From positions 35,015,410-35,079,409 of the forward strand of contig OY992537.1 of assembly GCA_963921195.1 (NCBI GenBank): 64,000 nt of DNA, in the 5' to 3' direction. This DNA is from Pegoplata infirma. Its lineage: Eukaryota; Arthropoda; Insecta; Diptera; Anthomyiidae. Under the pieces are notes generated by a model. That model was not told where the DNA came from, did not search any database, and was given only the letters and a program-made list of their open reading frames with translations. A program made the position numbers and the translations under genes. Positions 11,370-22,739 of this stretch are shown here, piece after piece. Positions within the stretch are counted from its first letter, which is position 1. Each line of letters begins with the position of its first letter.

Positions 11370-13215
11370 TGAAGGAATATCGAAAAATTGTTAAAATCGG
11401 TCTAATGGTTTTCGAGATATCGCTATTTAAAATTTACCAAAAATGGCGGTCAAGAAATTTAAAAAAAAAATTTGAAATTTTGTTTTCGTGCCATTTCATA
11501 GAGCTTAAGACAAAATTTTATTTAAAATTATTTTAAGCCAAATCCGATAATTTTAACCCGTGGCGCCTTCCATCATAGTTTTGGTTTTTTTTAAAAATGT
11601 TGACCAAAAACTCTAAATTTTGATTAAAGGGCGCCATGGGTTAAAATGGCCTGATTTGACTCAAATTGAGTTTAATTAAGAGTTAGTCTTAATTTTTATG
11701 AAATAGTCAATAGAAAAAAATTTGGAGATTTTCTTTTTTAAAAATTTCTTAAACTTAAGAAAAAACCGCCATTTTTTAAAATTTTAAGCAGCAATATCTC
11801 GACAATCGCTCGACCGATTTTAGAAATTTTTTGATATTCTGAACACTAATGCCAATCACAAAGCATGCCAAAATCGATGGAAACAATATATCGAAAAATA
11901 TTTCTTAATATAATCATAAAAAAATTTTGAATTTTTTTTAAAAACGTAAGAAAAACCCTCCATTTGGAAAATTTAAAACAGCGATATCTCGAAAATCGCT
12001 TGACCGTTTTTAGAATTTTTGGATATATGTGTTCTGCATGCCAAAATTGATAAAAAAAATATATCGCAAATATTTTATTTTTTAATTTTTCAAAAATTCA
12101 AAATTTTTGTGGAATTTTTTTCAAAAATCGAAAACTTTTATCAAAAAGCACCTCGGGTTAAAATGATTGCATTCGACTCAAACTAAATTTTAATGAGAGA
12201 TTGTCTTGAGCTTTATAAAAAGGTTAAGAGAAAGAAATTTAGAGATTTTTATACCCTACACCACACTGTGGTACAGGGTATAATGAGTTTGTGCTGATGT
12301 TTGTAACTACCCGAAATATTGGTCCTAGACCCACCTTTAAGTATACCGATCGACTCAGAATCACTTTTTGAGTCGATTTAGCGATGTCCGTCCGTCCGTC
12401 CGTCTGTCCGTCCGTCTGTCTGTCTGTCTGTCCATGTAAACGGTGTAAACACGATACAGGTCGCAATTTTTAATCAATTGACTTGAAATTTGAAACTTAA
12501 GTCTCTCTTGGCCCAAGGACGAAGCCTATTGAAATTGGAAAAAATCGGTCCATATTTAGACCTAGCCCCCATACAAAGGTCCTCTTTAGTTTTGGCTCAA
12601 ATGACTCTAATAACCGTATTGTAGAAGGTATCGCTTTGAAATTTGGATGGTAAACATGTTTTGTCTTCACATATCATCATTCCGAATTTCAAAGAAATCG
12701 GACCAGTTCTTCTTGTAGCCCCCATACAAACCACCTTCCCGATTTTCACATAAATGTCTCAAATTTCATGAAAATAGAAAATATTTAATTAAAATTTTGT
12801 TTGTGTATGTTAAACGCGTACTTAAATAACCTTATCAAACCTGATAATCATCGGACCAGTTTTGGACTCAGGCCCCTTGTGAAAATTTCGCCCGATATTC
12901 AGTTAAAGCGGTTTATTGTCAACAAATAGAAGCCTATTTCACTCAAATTTGATTTGTGAGTGTTTTCTTCACTTATTAAAGGTTTTACAACATATAGATC
13001 TAATCGATCCATGGGACCCATTTTCCGGGAAACCTTGGTGTAGGGTATTATATGGTCGGTCTTGACCGACTATAATTTTCTTACTTGTTTTTTTTTTTAA
13101 ATTCTAGAACAAAAGAAAATTGCCATTTTTGAAAATTTTGTTGACAAATTTCAAATGGCGATATCTCGAAAATCGCTTGACTGTTTTAGAAATTTTTGAT
13201 ATTCATGACAAAATT
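11370..13215. repeat. Family E repeat block interrupted by family B copy B1
   Basis: Repeated words are TTCGAGATATCGCT and its complement, GGCGCCNNGGGTTAAAAT, CGACCGATTTTAG and AAATGGCGGTCAAG. The orientation flips near 11600 around paired GGCGCC words, so this copy is itself a loose palindrome. At 12240 the sequence stops at a T run, B1 intervenes, and family E resumes at about 13091 with AAATTCTAGAACAAAAGAAA. Confidence 0.75.
12250..13090 (+). mobile_element. Family B element B1, complete
   Basis: It starts TATACCCTACACCACACTGT with a subterminal palindrome (TACCCTACACCAC against GTGGTACAGGGTA). It has a core TGTTTGTAACTACCCGAAAT, a tract of GTCCGTCCGTCCGTCTGTCC, and an end with the hairpin GTCGGTCTTGACCGAC followed by TATAATTTTCTTACTTGTT. 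Length is about 840 bp, non-coding. The layout parallels family A and Helitron-derived DINE repeats. The 75-residue reverse frame at its start is an artefact of the GTCY tract. Confidence 0.85.
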
Positions 13216-13224
13216 GATAAATTA

Positions 13225-14570
13225 TTTGCATTTGCATACATTTAAGCGATAAATGCATTTAAGCGAATTATGCATTTAAGCGCTGAATCCATTTAAGCGC
13301 TGAATGCATTTAAGTGCTGAATGCATTTAAGCGCTGAATGCATTTGAGCGCTGAGTGCATTTAAACGCTGAATGCATTTAAGCGCTGAAAGCATTTAAGC
13401 GCTGAATGGATTTAAGCTCTTAATACATTTAAGCGATTAATGCGTCTAAGCGCTGAATGCATTTAAGCGCTGAATGCATTTAAGCGCTGAATGCATTTAA
13501 GCGCTGAATGCATTTAATCGTTGAATGCATTTAAGCGCTGAATGCTTTTAAGCTCTTAATACATTTAAGCGATTAATGCATTTAAGCGATTAATGCATTT
13601 AAGCGATTAATGAATTTAAGCGATATATGCATTTAAGCGATTAATAAATTTAAGCGATTAATGCATTTAAACGATAACTGAATTAAAGCTATTAATGCAT
13701 TTAAGCGATTAATGCATTTAAGCGATTAATGCATTTAAGAGATTACTGCATTTAAGCGATTAATGCATTAAAGCGATTAATGCATTTAAGCGATTAATGC
13801 ATTTAAGCGATTAATGCAGTTAAGCGATTACTGTGTTTAAGCGATTAATGCATTTAAGCGATTAATATATTTAAGCGATTAATACATTTAAGCGAATTAT
13901 GAATTTAAGCGATTAATGCATTAAAGCGCTTTATATATTTAAGCGATAAATGCATTTAAGCGCTGAATGTATTTAAGCGCTGAATGTATTTAAGCGAATT
14001 ATGCATTTAAGCTCTTAATACATATAAGCGATTAATGCGTTTTAGCGATTTATGCATTTAAGCGATTAATGCATTTAAGCGAATAATGCATTTAAGCAAT
14101 TAATGCATTTAAGCGATTAATGCATTTAAACGCTGAATGCATTTAAGCGCTGAATGCAATTAAGCGCTGAATGCATTGAAGCTCCTAATACATTAATGTG
14201 CTTTAGCGATTTGTGAATTTAAGCAATTAATGCATTTATGCGATTATTGCGTTTAAGCGATTAATGCATTTAAGCGATTAATGCATTTAAGGGATTAATG
14301 AATTTAAGCGATTAATGCATTTAAGCGATTACTGCATTTAAGCGATTAATGCATTTAAGCGATTAATGCATTTAAGCGATTAATGCATTTAAGCGATTAC
14401 TGCATTTAAGCGATTAATGCATTTAAGCGATTTATGCATTTAAGCGATTAATGCATTTAAGCGATTAATGCATTTAAGCGATTAATGCATTTAGGCGATT
14501 AATGCATTTAAGCGATTAATACATTTAAGCGATAAATGCATTTAAGCGATTAATACATTTAAACGCTTGC
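13225..14570. repeat. 17-bp minisatellite array 1 (about 79 units)
   Basis: The unit is ATGCATTTAAGCGATTA with position variants. Bases 13270-13545 are dominated by a GCGCTGA version; the remainder is dominated by GCGATTA. Few indels break the 17-bp register. The same unit forms array 2 at 30.8 kb. No open frame survives. Unit blocks of like sequence suggest local homogenisation. Confidence 0.95.
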
Positions 14571-14925
14571 ATTCAATTGCTAGACGCATTAACTTTAAAA
14601 ATCCGAAATTTATTAGAATAATAATTTGCCCTTACATTCAAAATCGGAAGAAAAACTTTTTTGTCATACAAACAAATGCCACTCTACTTTACATATTGGG
14701 TTTATAGCATACATGTGAATACAAAGCGCGGCGGCGGCTGTTTGTTATCCAAAAAAAAAGGCGTAAAGTGTTATATACACCAAAAACTCTTTTGACGTTT
14801 TCAATGTTAAAAAATTTTTAAAAAAATTAAACTGTTAAGAGAAAAAGCAAAAGTTTTTGACAATTATCATATTATGATTGTAGCTATCATGTTATTGTTT
14901 ACGATTCTCTGTGAGTAAGTCCAAT
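14571..14925. other. Gene-free stretch
   Basis: AT-rich, with a small GC-richer spot AAAGCGCGGCGGCGGCTG near 14721-14738. No gene is supportable. Confidence 0.5.
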
Positions 14926-14929
14926 TTTT

Positions 14930-15365
14930 ATACCATTTTAAAAGAATCAAAATTCCGTTTGTAGCTCATCGAAATATCGGTCTGTGACTCCATAAAGTAT
15001 ATTATTGATTTGTGATCGATTTACTTTTAGTTGTTTTGAGAAGTTTTGTATTGATATCGGTTCAGCGGTTTAAAAGTTATAAACGAAAATGTAAGGACAC
15101 CTCGAAAATTTTGGTACATTCAACATAACCTAAAAATACAAAATGCTTTATTACGGCTGCTGGCTGACAAATGTGATCAAAAATGTATACATACTGGTAT
15201 TTAAACAAGTAAAAACAATTTTTTTTTACAAAAAAAAAAAAAAAAATCGCGGAATTTTTTTAATCAAAAATTTTTTCCGCAATTTTTTTAAACTTTGCTT
15301 TTTTGCAAATAATCTTTTGACATTATAGAGGGTATCAATTCATTCGACATGGTCGAATTTAAGTT
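14930..15365 (+). mobile_element. Family A element, core degraded, (GTCY) tract lost
   Basis: CCGTTTGTAGCTCATCGAAA and ATATCGGTCTGTGACTC lead into ATCGATTTACTTTTAGTTG, skipping the GTCY tract. The tail is present (ATCGGTTCAGCGGTTTAAAA, AACATAACCTAAAAATACAA, GAGGGTATCAATTCATTCGA). This is an internally deleted copy. Confidence 0.75.
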
Positions 15366-16124
15366 TTGTACTGGTTTTTTTTTTTTATTCTACAGTTTTA
15401 GTTTTTTGATAATTTTTTCAGAAAAATTTTCTTTTTTAAATAATTTTTTTTAATTATCATTTTTACTTTGTGGAGGCTATCAATATTTTAGGCAAGGCCG
15501 AATTTATCTTTTTTCCTAGTTTTCTTTATATCCCAAAACTCCAAGACCATTTTAAGCAAACAAATCGTACAACAAGGTTTCAGTATTATTTATTTCGCTA
15601 AAATGTTTACTCATAACTAAACTTGAAATTATAGTTTTTCTTTATGAATGAATTAGTTTCATTCTTGGCTCTGTAGTAAATTCGTTTGCCTTGGAATAAA
15701 AATAAATAAATAATAAAAAAATCAACTCGATAATAAAGCCAAACATTCATAAAATTTTACATCTTATACATCATAATTGTACGATATGTATGTAAGGTTC
15801 ATTTAAATTTGTTTAAGAAAAAAAAAATAATAATTTATAGTAATTTACATATGATTGTAATAAGAAAACTTAAAAAAAAGTTTAATAATGATAAACACAA
15901 TACACTCAAAAAATATTAAGAAATTTAAAAAAATTGGTATATACTAGAAAAATTTAATAAAAACAAGGAAAAATTTAAATTTAACTCGTCCAAATCCATA
16001 AATCCATTTTTTAAAGGTAAAAAATATGATTAAAGTTGTTATTATTCGACCTTTCCAATTTTAAATAAATAAAAATTCATTCAAATATGTATACAAATTT
16101 TGACTAGAAAAATTTTTTTTGTAA
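15366..16124. other. Gene-free AT-rich stretch
   Basis: No supportable gene or structured repeat. Short AAAATTTAATAAAAA words only. Confidence 0.5.
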
Positions 16125-16555
16125 GCAATGTCCGTCTGTCTGTTGAAATGACGATAATGGCAAAAATATAAAACAGATATAACTGAAACTCAATATATTT
16201 TCTTGTTGTTGTTCCGAAAAATTTCGTATTGCATTTGACCAATATCGGTTCAGCGGTTCAAAAGTTATAAACGAAAATGTAAGGACACCACGAAAATTTT
16301 GGTACATTCAACAAAATTCAAAATGCTTTAATTTGGCTGCTGCTTGACTATGTGAACAGAATTTGACACTGAAAACTATTTAAACAAGTACAAACATATT
16401 TTTTTGCCTCAAAAATATTTTTAGCGGAATCTTTTTTTCACCAAAAAAATTTTTTCCGCGGATTTTTTAGTTTTTTTTGCAAATAATCTTTCTGACATTG
16501 TAGAGGGTATTAATACATTCGGCAATGCCGAGTTTAATTTTTTTCACTATTTAAA
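16125..16555 (+). mobile_element. Family A element, 5'-truncated
   Basis: It begins at AGCAATGTCCGTCTGTCTGT and keeps the whole tail through GTAGAGGGTATTAATACATT and the terminal hairpin TTCGGCAATGCCGA. Confidence 0.75.
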
Positions 16556-16559
16556 CTAA

Positions 16560-16840
16560 TTTTTTACATCCACGCCCACAAAAGGGGCGGATCAAAAAAT
16601 TACATATTTAAATCAAAGTGCATGAGTTTAAACTTCTTTTGAAATAAAAATGTTATATTTGAAGAAAACCTATAAAAATGGTGTTTTTCAGAGATTTTCC
16701 TCCTGGTATTATCTTAACCATTTTTGGACTTAAATATGTCTTGTATTCATTGGCTGGTTAAGTGCATAAATGGGTAAAATCGGACCAGGGAAAAAGGTTC
16801 TGCCTTGCAAAACTTAACAACCTCTTAAAAAAACATTTTT
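16560..16840 (-). mobile_element. Family A-prime tail fragment
   Basis: CCACGCCCACAAAAGGGGCG, AATCGGACCAGGGAAAAAGG and CTTGCAAAACTTAACAACCT are the A-prime tail words seen at 10.4-10.7 kb, here abutting the end of the preceding family A copy. Confidence 0.6.
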
Positions 16841-16919
16841 TTTTATCAATTTCTTTTAATTTTGGTGCACAATAAATTTTGCACAATTTTGAGCCCGATT
16901 ATTGGTTTTATAATATTCT

Positions 16920-18960
16920 TGTTCAAAAAGCTTCATGAAAGTAATGAAAATTGACATAAGCTTAATGAAAAATGACGATTTCAACCGACAACAGGTTTCA
17001 TTCGATCAATGATACTGATGTCATTAAAGTTCTTTTCAATGAAAACTTACATGAAACTAATGAAATATTCGTAGAACTTGTTTGAACGGTTTTATGAAGT
17101 TTTTCATTAAATGAATGAAAATATTCATTGATAAAATGGAATAGCAGTAGGTAAGTGAAGAAAAATTGCAACCTTAAACTGAAATTAATGAAAATGCTCA
17201 TAAATAACAATTTTTGGTGAGTCACGTGTAACCGTCACAGACATTTTATTTAATTTACGTGATTGTTGTACCCCTTTAGATTTTTTTTATGGTTTTCACT
17301 TAGATTTCTCATACAAAATTTTACTCCATTCATAAATTTTAATACATTAGTAAAACCACACGAAATAAAATTATAAAATTAATAATTTACTTTTCATTTT
17401 AAATTTCGTATAAAAAGTCTGAAAAAAGCACAAAAACAAGTTAGAAAACTACACTTTTAACTTTTTTTAAATAAAAAAAGCTTCTTGAAAATACTGAAAA
17501 TTGACATAAGCTTAATGAAAAAAGACTCCCGATCTTACCCAAAGACAGGTTTCATTTCATCAATGAAACTAGTGTCAATGTTTAAACTGTTTTATGACGT
17601 TTTTCATTAAATGAATGAAAGTATTCATTGATTAAATGTGGAATAGCAGTAGGAAAAGAAAAATTGCAACCTTAAATTTAAAATTATGAAAATTTTAATT
17701 AATAACCATTTTTGTTGAGTCACGTGTAACCGTTAATGAAATTTTAATTAATTAACGCGATTGTTGTACCCTTTTCCATTTTTTTTATGGTTTTTACTTA
17801 GATTTCTCACAAATTTTACTCCAACCTTAAATTGTAATACATTCGTAAAACCACACGAAATAATATAAAACAGCGCAAATTTTAGTAATTATGAAATTAA
17901 TAATTTACTTTTCATTTAAAATTTTGTATAAAAAGTTGGAAAAAAGCACAAAAACAAGTTAGAAAAATACACTTTTAAATTTTTTTAAATAAAAAAGCTT
18001 CTTGAAAATACTGAAAATTGACATAAACTTAATGAAAAATAACTCAGGTATTTAACCGAAGACAGGTTTCATTTTATTAATGAAACTGGTGTCATTAAAG
18101 TTCCTGTCAATGTTTAAACCATTTTATGAAGTTTTTCGTCAAATGAATGACAATATTCATTGATTAAATGTGGAATAGCAGTAGGTAAGTGAAAGTAATT
18201 TGCAACCTTAAATTGAAATTAATAAAAATGCATATAAATAACAATTTTGGTGAGTCACGTGTAACCGTCAATGAAATTTTATTTAATTTACGTGATTGTT
18301 GTACCCCTTTAGAATTTTTTATGGTTTTCACTTAGATTTTTCACACAAAATTTTACTCCATCCATAAATTTTAATACATACGTAAAACCACACGAAATAA
18401 TATAAAACAGCGCAGATTTTAGTAATTAAAAAAATAATAGTTTACTTTTCATTTTAAATTTCGAATAAAAAGTCTGAAAAAATTACCAAAACAAGTTAGA
18501 AAAATACACTTTCACATTTTTTTATTTATAGACTTCACACAGTTTTTTTCACACAAAATTTTGCTATACATAAGTAAAAACATAATTAGGGAATTCACAT
18601 GGGTATCGTATTTGGTGTTGTATGTTGTATGTCCTATCTAAAAACAGGGTTGGTTAAACTTTAAATTAATAATACGACACTTACACGATATGACGATACA
18701 ACATTTATACCTATGTTTTGTGTGCTATTTTCAAGTATGCTAACAAGAAGAGAATCTAAGAGAAAATTATCAAATGAGCGATAAATAATTTTTTCCAACC
18801 CTGTTTTTGGATAGGACATACAACATATACAACAAATACGATACCCATGTGAATTCCCTAAATATAAAACAACTGAAATTGTAGTAATATTTAATTAAAC
18901 AATTGCATTTCATTTAAAATTTCAAAAAAAAATCTAAAAAAATTACAAAATAAATTTGTG
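16920..18960. repeat. Family J: three tandem units of about 500-550 bp plus a partial fourth
   Basis: Units start near 16930, 17475 and 17995 with AAGCTTCATGAAAGTAATGA or close variants. Each contains AACAGGTTTCATT, ATGAATGAAAATATTCATTG, ATAGCAGTAGG, TGAGTCACGTGTAACCGT and TTTTTATGGTTTTCACTTAG. A fourth, 3'-only unit is split by MITE K. Non-coding. Confidence 0.85.
18589..18858. mobile_element. MITE K with 60+ bp inverted ends and TA target duplication
   Basis: GGGAATTCACATGGGTATCG at the left is matched by CGATACCCATGTGAATTCCC at the right; pairing continues through ATGTCCTATCTAAAAACAGG for about 65 bp. TA lies on both sides (18587-18588 and 18859-18860), and the flanks join into the family J sequence. 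It is 270 bp with no coding frame. A TA duplication suggests Tc1/mariner mobilisation. Confidence 0.85.
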
Positions 18961-19182
18961 CCACTCTGATCAGCTGTTTTTTTATTTGTCTACATTTTGG
19001 GCGTTAACTACAAACTAAACAGATGCGTCTCGAATGGTGTCAAAAACGACTAGTTTTTAAAGCAAAATTTAAAGAAATTTGTAAATGAAACTATGAAATC
19101 AAATGAAACAAAATTTATAAAATTTGTTCACAATATGCATGATATTTTAGAAGGCTTATGAATTCCTTCATTGTTAAAATAA
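18961..19182. other. Short gene-free stretch
   Basis: No feature recognised between the end of the family J remnant and the next family A copy. Confidence 0.45.
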
Positions 19183-19711
19183 ACAAGTAAAAAAGTTAAA
19201 TTCGGCCTTGCCGAATGCAGTGATACCCTCCACAATTTCAAAAAGATTATTGCAAAAAACTTTATTTAAAAGAAAATTACATAAAAAAAAATTTTTTTTT
19301 GAAAAAAAAATTTTCGCGAAAAAAAAATTTGATAAAAAAAAATCCGGGATTTTTTTCTTTTTTTGTCAAAAAATATGTTCGTACTTGTTTAAATACCATT
19401 TAGTGTTCAATTATGTTCACATATGTCAGCCAGAAGCCGAATTAAAGCATTTTGTATTTTAAGGTTATGTTGAATGTACTGACATTTTTGAGGTGTGCTT
19501 ACATTTTCGTTCATAACGTTTGAACCGCTAAACCGATATCGCTCAAATGCAATACCAAACTTCTCAGGAGAACTTCCAATAAATATGTTAAGTTTCAGAA
19601 ATTTCTGTGCAATATTTTGTACGTGACAGCATTTTCCACAGACAGACAGACGGACAGACGGACATCGCCAGAATGTCTTAAAATCGATCGGGCATCATGA
19701 ATATATATCCG
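19183..19711 (-). mobile_element. Family A element
   Basis: In reverse orientation: ACAAGTAAAAAAGTTAAATT, the terminal hairpin TTCGGCCTTGCCGAA, GATACCCTCCACAATTTC, and the tail with TTATGTTCACATATGTCAGC. It ends at the GACAGACAGACGGACAGACG tract and ATCGATCGGGCATCATGA. The core beyond the TA tract is missing. Confidence 0.8.
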
Positions 19712-20139
19712 TTTCATTTATATCACGAAGTTTTTTTTTTTTGTGTAAAAACCGTAAATGAGGAAACTTTTCTCCCATTTTTTCTCTGTGTATAAAAACG
19801 AAAAAAAAGCTTTCAAAATTTCTACTCATCAGCGGTCTTATTCAAACACATAAAATTCAAATAAAAACTTCTATTAAAAGTGATGTAAAATTTTTTTTAT
19901 TTATCTTTTTTTAGACATAAGTGAAATTTTGTAAATAAAAATATGTAAATTAAGTACTAAATGTATGGCACTGGGTACTAAATGATACGACCATCATTTT
20001 TTTTAACATCATTTTCATTATAAAGATTATGATCTTCATGTATATTAAGAAATCACACATTATGACTGACCACATTAAAAATACATTACAATTGTTTGGT
20101 TTCTTTTAAGTGTCTCACCGATGATTTTTTAGTTTAAAT
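19712..20139. other. Gene-free AT-rich stretch
   Basis: No supportable feature. Confidence 0.45.
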
Positions 20140-20800
20140 TGGTTGGCCGAAGTTAAGTGTGTACTCAACTCAACAAACTGTAACATTAAATTTTTATAGT
20201 TTTTGCTAAAAACGAATTTAGTTTTTTTTTACTTTTTTCTGCTGGTTATTCAAAAAACAATATGCATAAAAATTTAGATTTTCCTTCACATTAAAATTAA
20301 GAAACTTTTTTTTATAATTATTTTTCCGTAAAGTTTATTTTAGAAAAATTTAACTATGGAAAGTTTAACGAATTTAGATTTTTTTACGTTTTCCTGCAGG
20401 TTATTTATAAAACAATATGCATAAAAATTAAGATTTTCCTTAACTTTAAAATTAAGAACATTTTTTTATAATTATTCTTCCGTAAAGTTTATTGTAGAAA
20501 AATGTAACTATGGAAAGTTTGTAAGGAATTCTAAAAATATTCGGCCGAAGTTAAGTTTGTACTTAACTCAACAAACTGTGACATTAACCTTTTATAGTTT
20601 TTGCTGTAAACGAATTTAGAGTTTTTTTTTTACTTTTTTCTGCTGGTTATTCAAAAAAGAATATGCATAAAAATTAAGATTTTTCTTAACTTTTAAATTA
20701 AGAAAATTTTTTTTTATAATTATTTTTCCGTAAAGCTTATTGTAGAAAAATGTAACTATGGGAAGTTTGTGAAGAATTTTAAAAATCTTCGTTAAAAATT
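20140..20800. repeat. Three tandem units (family T), unit 2 shortened
   Basis: CTGCTGGTTATTCAAAAAAC, CAATATGCATAAAAATT, AAATTAAGAAAC, TTATTTTTCCGTAAAGTTTA and TAACTATGGAAAGTTT recur three times (near 20240, 20395 and 20635). Units 1 and 3 also share GGCCGAAGTTAAGTNTGTAC. Non-coding. Confidence 0.75.
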
Positions 20801-21119
20801 CCATATTTCACGTTATTTTTTTATTTGGTGCGTCATTTAATTTTATTATTTTCTTTTTGTTATTATTATTTTCACCATAAATACTTTAAATCGTTTTATT
20901 GTTATTATATGTTTTTATTGTTGATAATCTCCATAACAATTGTTGTTACTATTTTTAGCATTCAAAGTAAAAATTTTATAAATTTATGTATTTGAAGATA
21001 TAAATTTAACATTAATTACACCTCAAGTGTCATTTTGGTTTAGATTTCTTTCTATTAAATTTATAGATTATAAAGCCAAGCAAAAAATTTAAATTTGTAT
21101 TTCTGTCTCATTTTGTCAC
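20801..21119. other. Gene-free AT-rich stretch
   Basis: T/A-rich with ATTATTATTTTC words. No gene seen. Confidence 0.45.
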
Positions 21120-21622
21120 CACACACAAAAAATTATTGGCTAAAAATGTTCAATTAAATCTATTGATCAACAAAATTTAAATGATTCAATCAATGTTTGA
21201 TTAAAACTATTGTTATTTTCTTTAACTGTCGAATTACAAATTTTCAACAAACCAGATTTTTTTTTCCACTTCAATTAATTTGAATAGATTAATTAAAAAA
21301 TATACAAAATAATCGGGGTTTACTTTTTTTTTATTGTTGGCAACTTATTCAAAAGCAAAAAAGATGAATTTTTGGATAATTTTGTCATAAACTTACAATT
21401 CATTTGTTAAATCAATCATTATTTTGATTGACTATAAATAAAAAAATTGATCAAATTTTTGATCAAAATCGAAAAAATGTTTGATTGAAAAAAATTTCAA
21501 TCAATCACCTACAATTTGATGATTGCTATAACAATTTTTTTTATTGGAGGAATTTCAATAAAAAAATTGATTGAATACGCTTTTTTGTTGATTGAAATTC
21601 GTTTAAATTTTTTCCTGTGCAC
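21120..21622 (+). mobile_element. Family C element C1, complete (about 500 bp)
   Basis: Ends are CACACAAAAAATTATTGG and AAATTTTTTCCTGTG, short inverted repeats. The body is rich in ATCAATC/GATTGATT words (TTGATCAACAAAATTTAAAT, TGATTGAAAAAAATTTCAAT). Other copies are at 44926 (reverse), 48853 (reverse) and 52095 (interrupted). The copies end at the same points, which marks it as a transposable unit. The 65-residue frame at 21516 is part of it, not a gene. Confidence 0.8.
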
Positions 21623-21689
21623 TTTTTATTTTTTTTTTATTTTAAACTACATACTTTTTCCCCGTACTACAATTAAAACAAAAAAAAAT

Positions 21690-22425
21690 ATTCTAAAGGA
21701 ATATTTTGAGTAGGTTTGTTCTAGCTCGAGGTCATTTTTTATTTACAAATTAAAACTATGATACTCTCATAAAATAATTTTTGAAGAAAATAAATTTTCT
21801 GTTTTAAATTTATTTATGTTGGTCATTTTTTGCAAGACTTATTCGAATTTTGGAATTTGTCAGATTCCATTGCCAAGACTATTTAGCAAATATAAAAACC
21901 CTATACTACAAGTAGTATAGGCAATTTAAATGACAAATCGCTAATGTTCAAACAAAACTATTTATACATATTCAACTCTACCCTCATTGAGAATTAGAAG
22001 AAGAAAATTGTACATTCTCTTTGTTTGGTTACGACTGTCAAACAACCAACAAAAACTAAAAAAAAACAACAGATTAACATATAATTACCCATTACTATAG
22101 AGTAATCATATGTAAATCTGTTTTTAAGTTTTTGGTTGGTTGTTTGACAGTCGTGATCTAATAAAGTTGAATATGTATTAATATTTTTGTTTGAATATTT
22201 TTGTTGGAATATTTTTGTTTGCACATTAGCGATTTGTCATTTAACTGTCCAATGCCGTTTGTAGTACAGGGTTTTTATATTTGCTAAATAATCTTGACAA
22301 TGGAATCTGAAAAATTCGGAAACACAAAAATGACCTACGTGAGAATATAATAGTTTTAATTAGTAAAGGAAAAATGACCTCGAGCTAAAATAAACATACT
22401 CAATTTATAATATTTCAAAGGTCGA
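21690..22425. mobile_element. Family D element D2, full palindrome
   Basis: The left arm (GTAGGTTTGTTCTAGCTCGA) and right arm (CTCGAGCTAAAATAAACATA) pair over about 330 bp each, including TAGCAAATATAAAAACCCTA against TAGGGTTTTTATATTTGCTA. A centre of AACCAACAAAAACTAAA and GTTTTTGGTTGGTTG lies near 22040-22150. No transposase. Half copies are at 10.9, 24.3 and 54.4 kb. Confidence 0.8.
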
Positions 22426-22440
22426 ATAAAATAATTTTTA

Positions 22441-22560
22441 GTGTCCGGGTTCGGTTACGGAGTTCGGCAAAAAGTGACGTTCGGCCACTATTCGGTGTTC
22501 GGTCAAATTTTGGCCGAACTTTACCGAACACCGAACTTTTGTATGTATTGCTTTTTAACG
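22441..22560. repeat. Cluster of TTCGG/CCGAA words
   Basis: GTGTCCGGGTTCGGTTACGG, GTTCGGCCACTATTCGGTGT and CCGAACACCGAAC lie within 120 bp. The vocabulary matches the hAT-like MITE at 55482-55946, so this is probably a decayed relative. Confidence 0.5.
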
Positions 22561-22739
22561 TCATAAAATTGAGTCATATCACTAGTGCAACTGCTTTACA
22601 CCTCAAATCGGGCTATTGTTAAAAAGAAATACTATTTTTTCCAAAAAAATCAACTTGAGCTATATTTTTCACTTTTTTTAAGTAACACAATAATTATTTT
22701 TTAACTATAAAATAGTTCAACTAATAAAAAAACACTTTT

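Noticed and set aside
12239..12466. Reverse frames rich in TDRQTDGQTD
   Set aside because: Direct translation of the GTCY microsatellite tract in family B elements; the same appears at 36390-36629.
17149..17158. AGGTAAGTG in family J units (also near 18181) as ratchet points
   Set aside because: The sequence upstream (GGAATAGCAGT) has no pyrimidine tract, and the word is part of the tandem unit.
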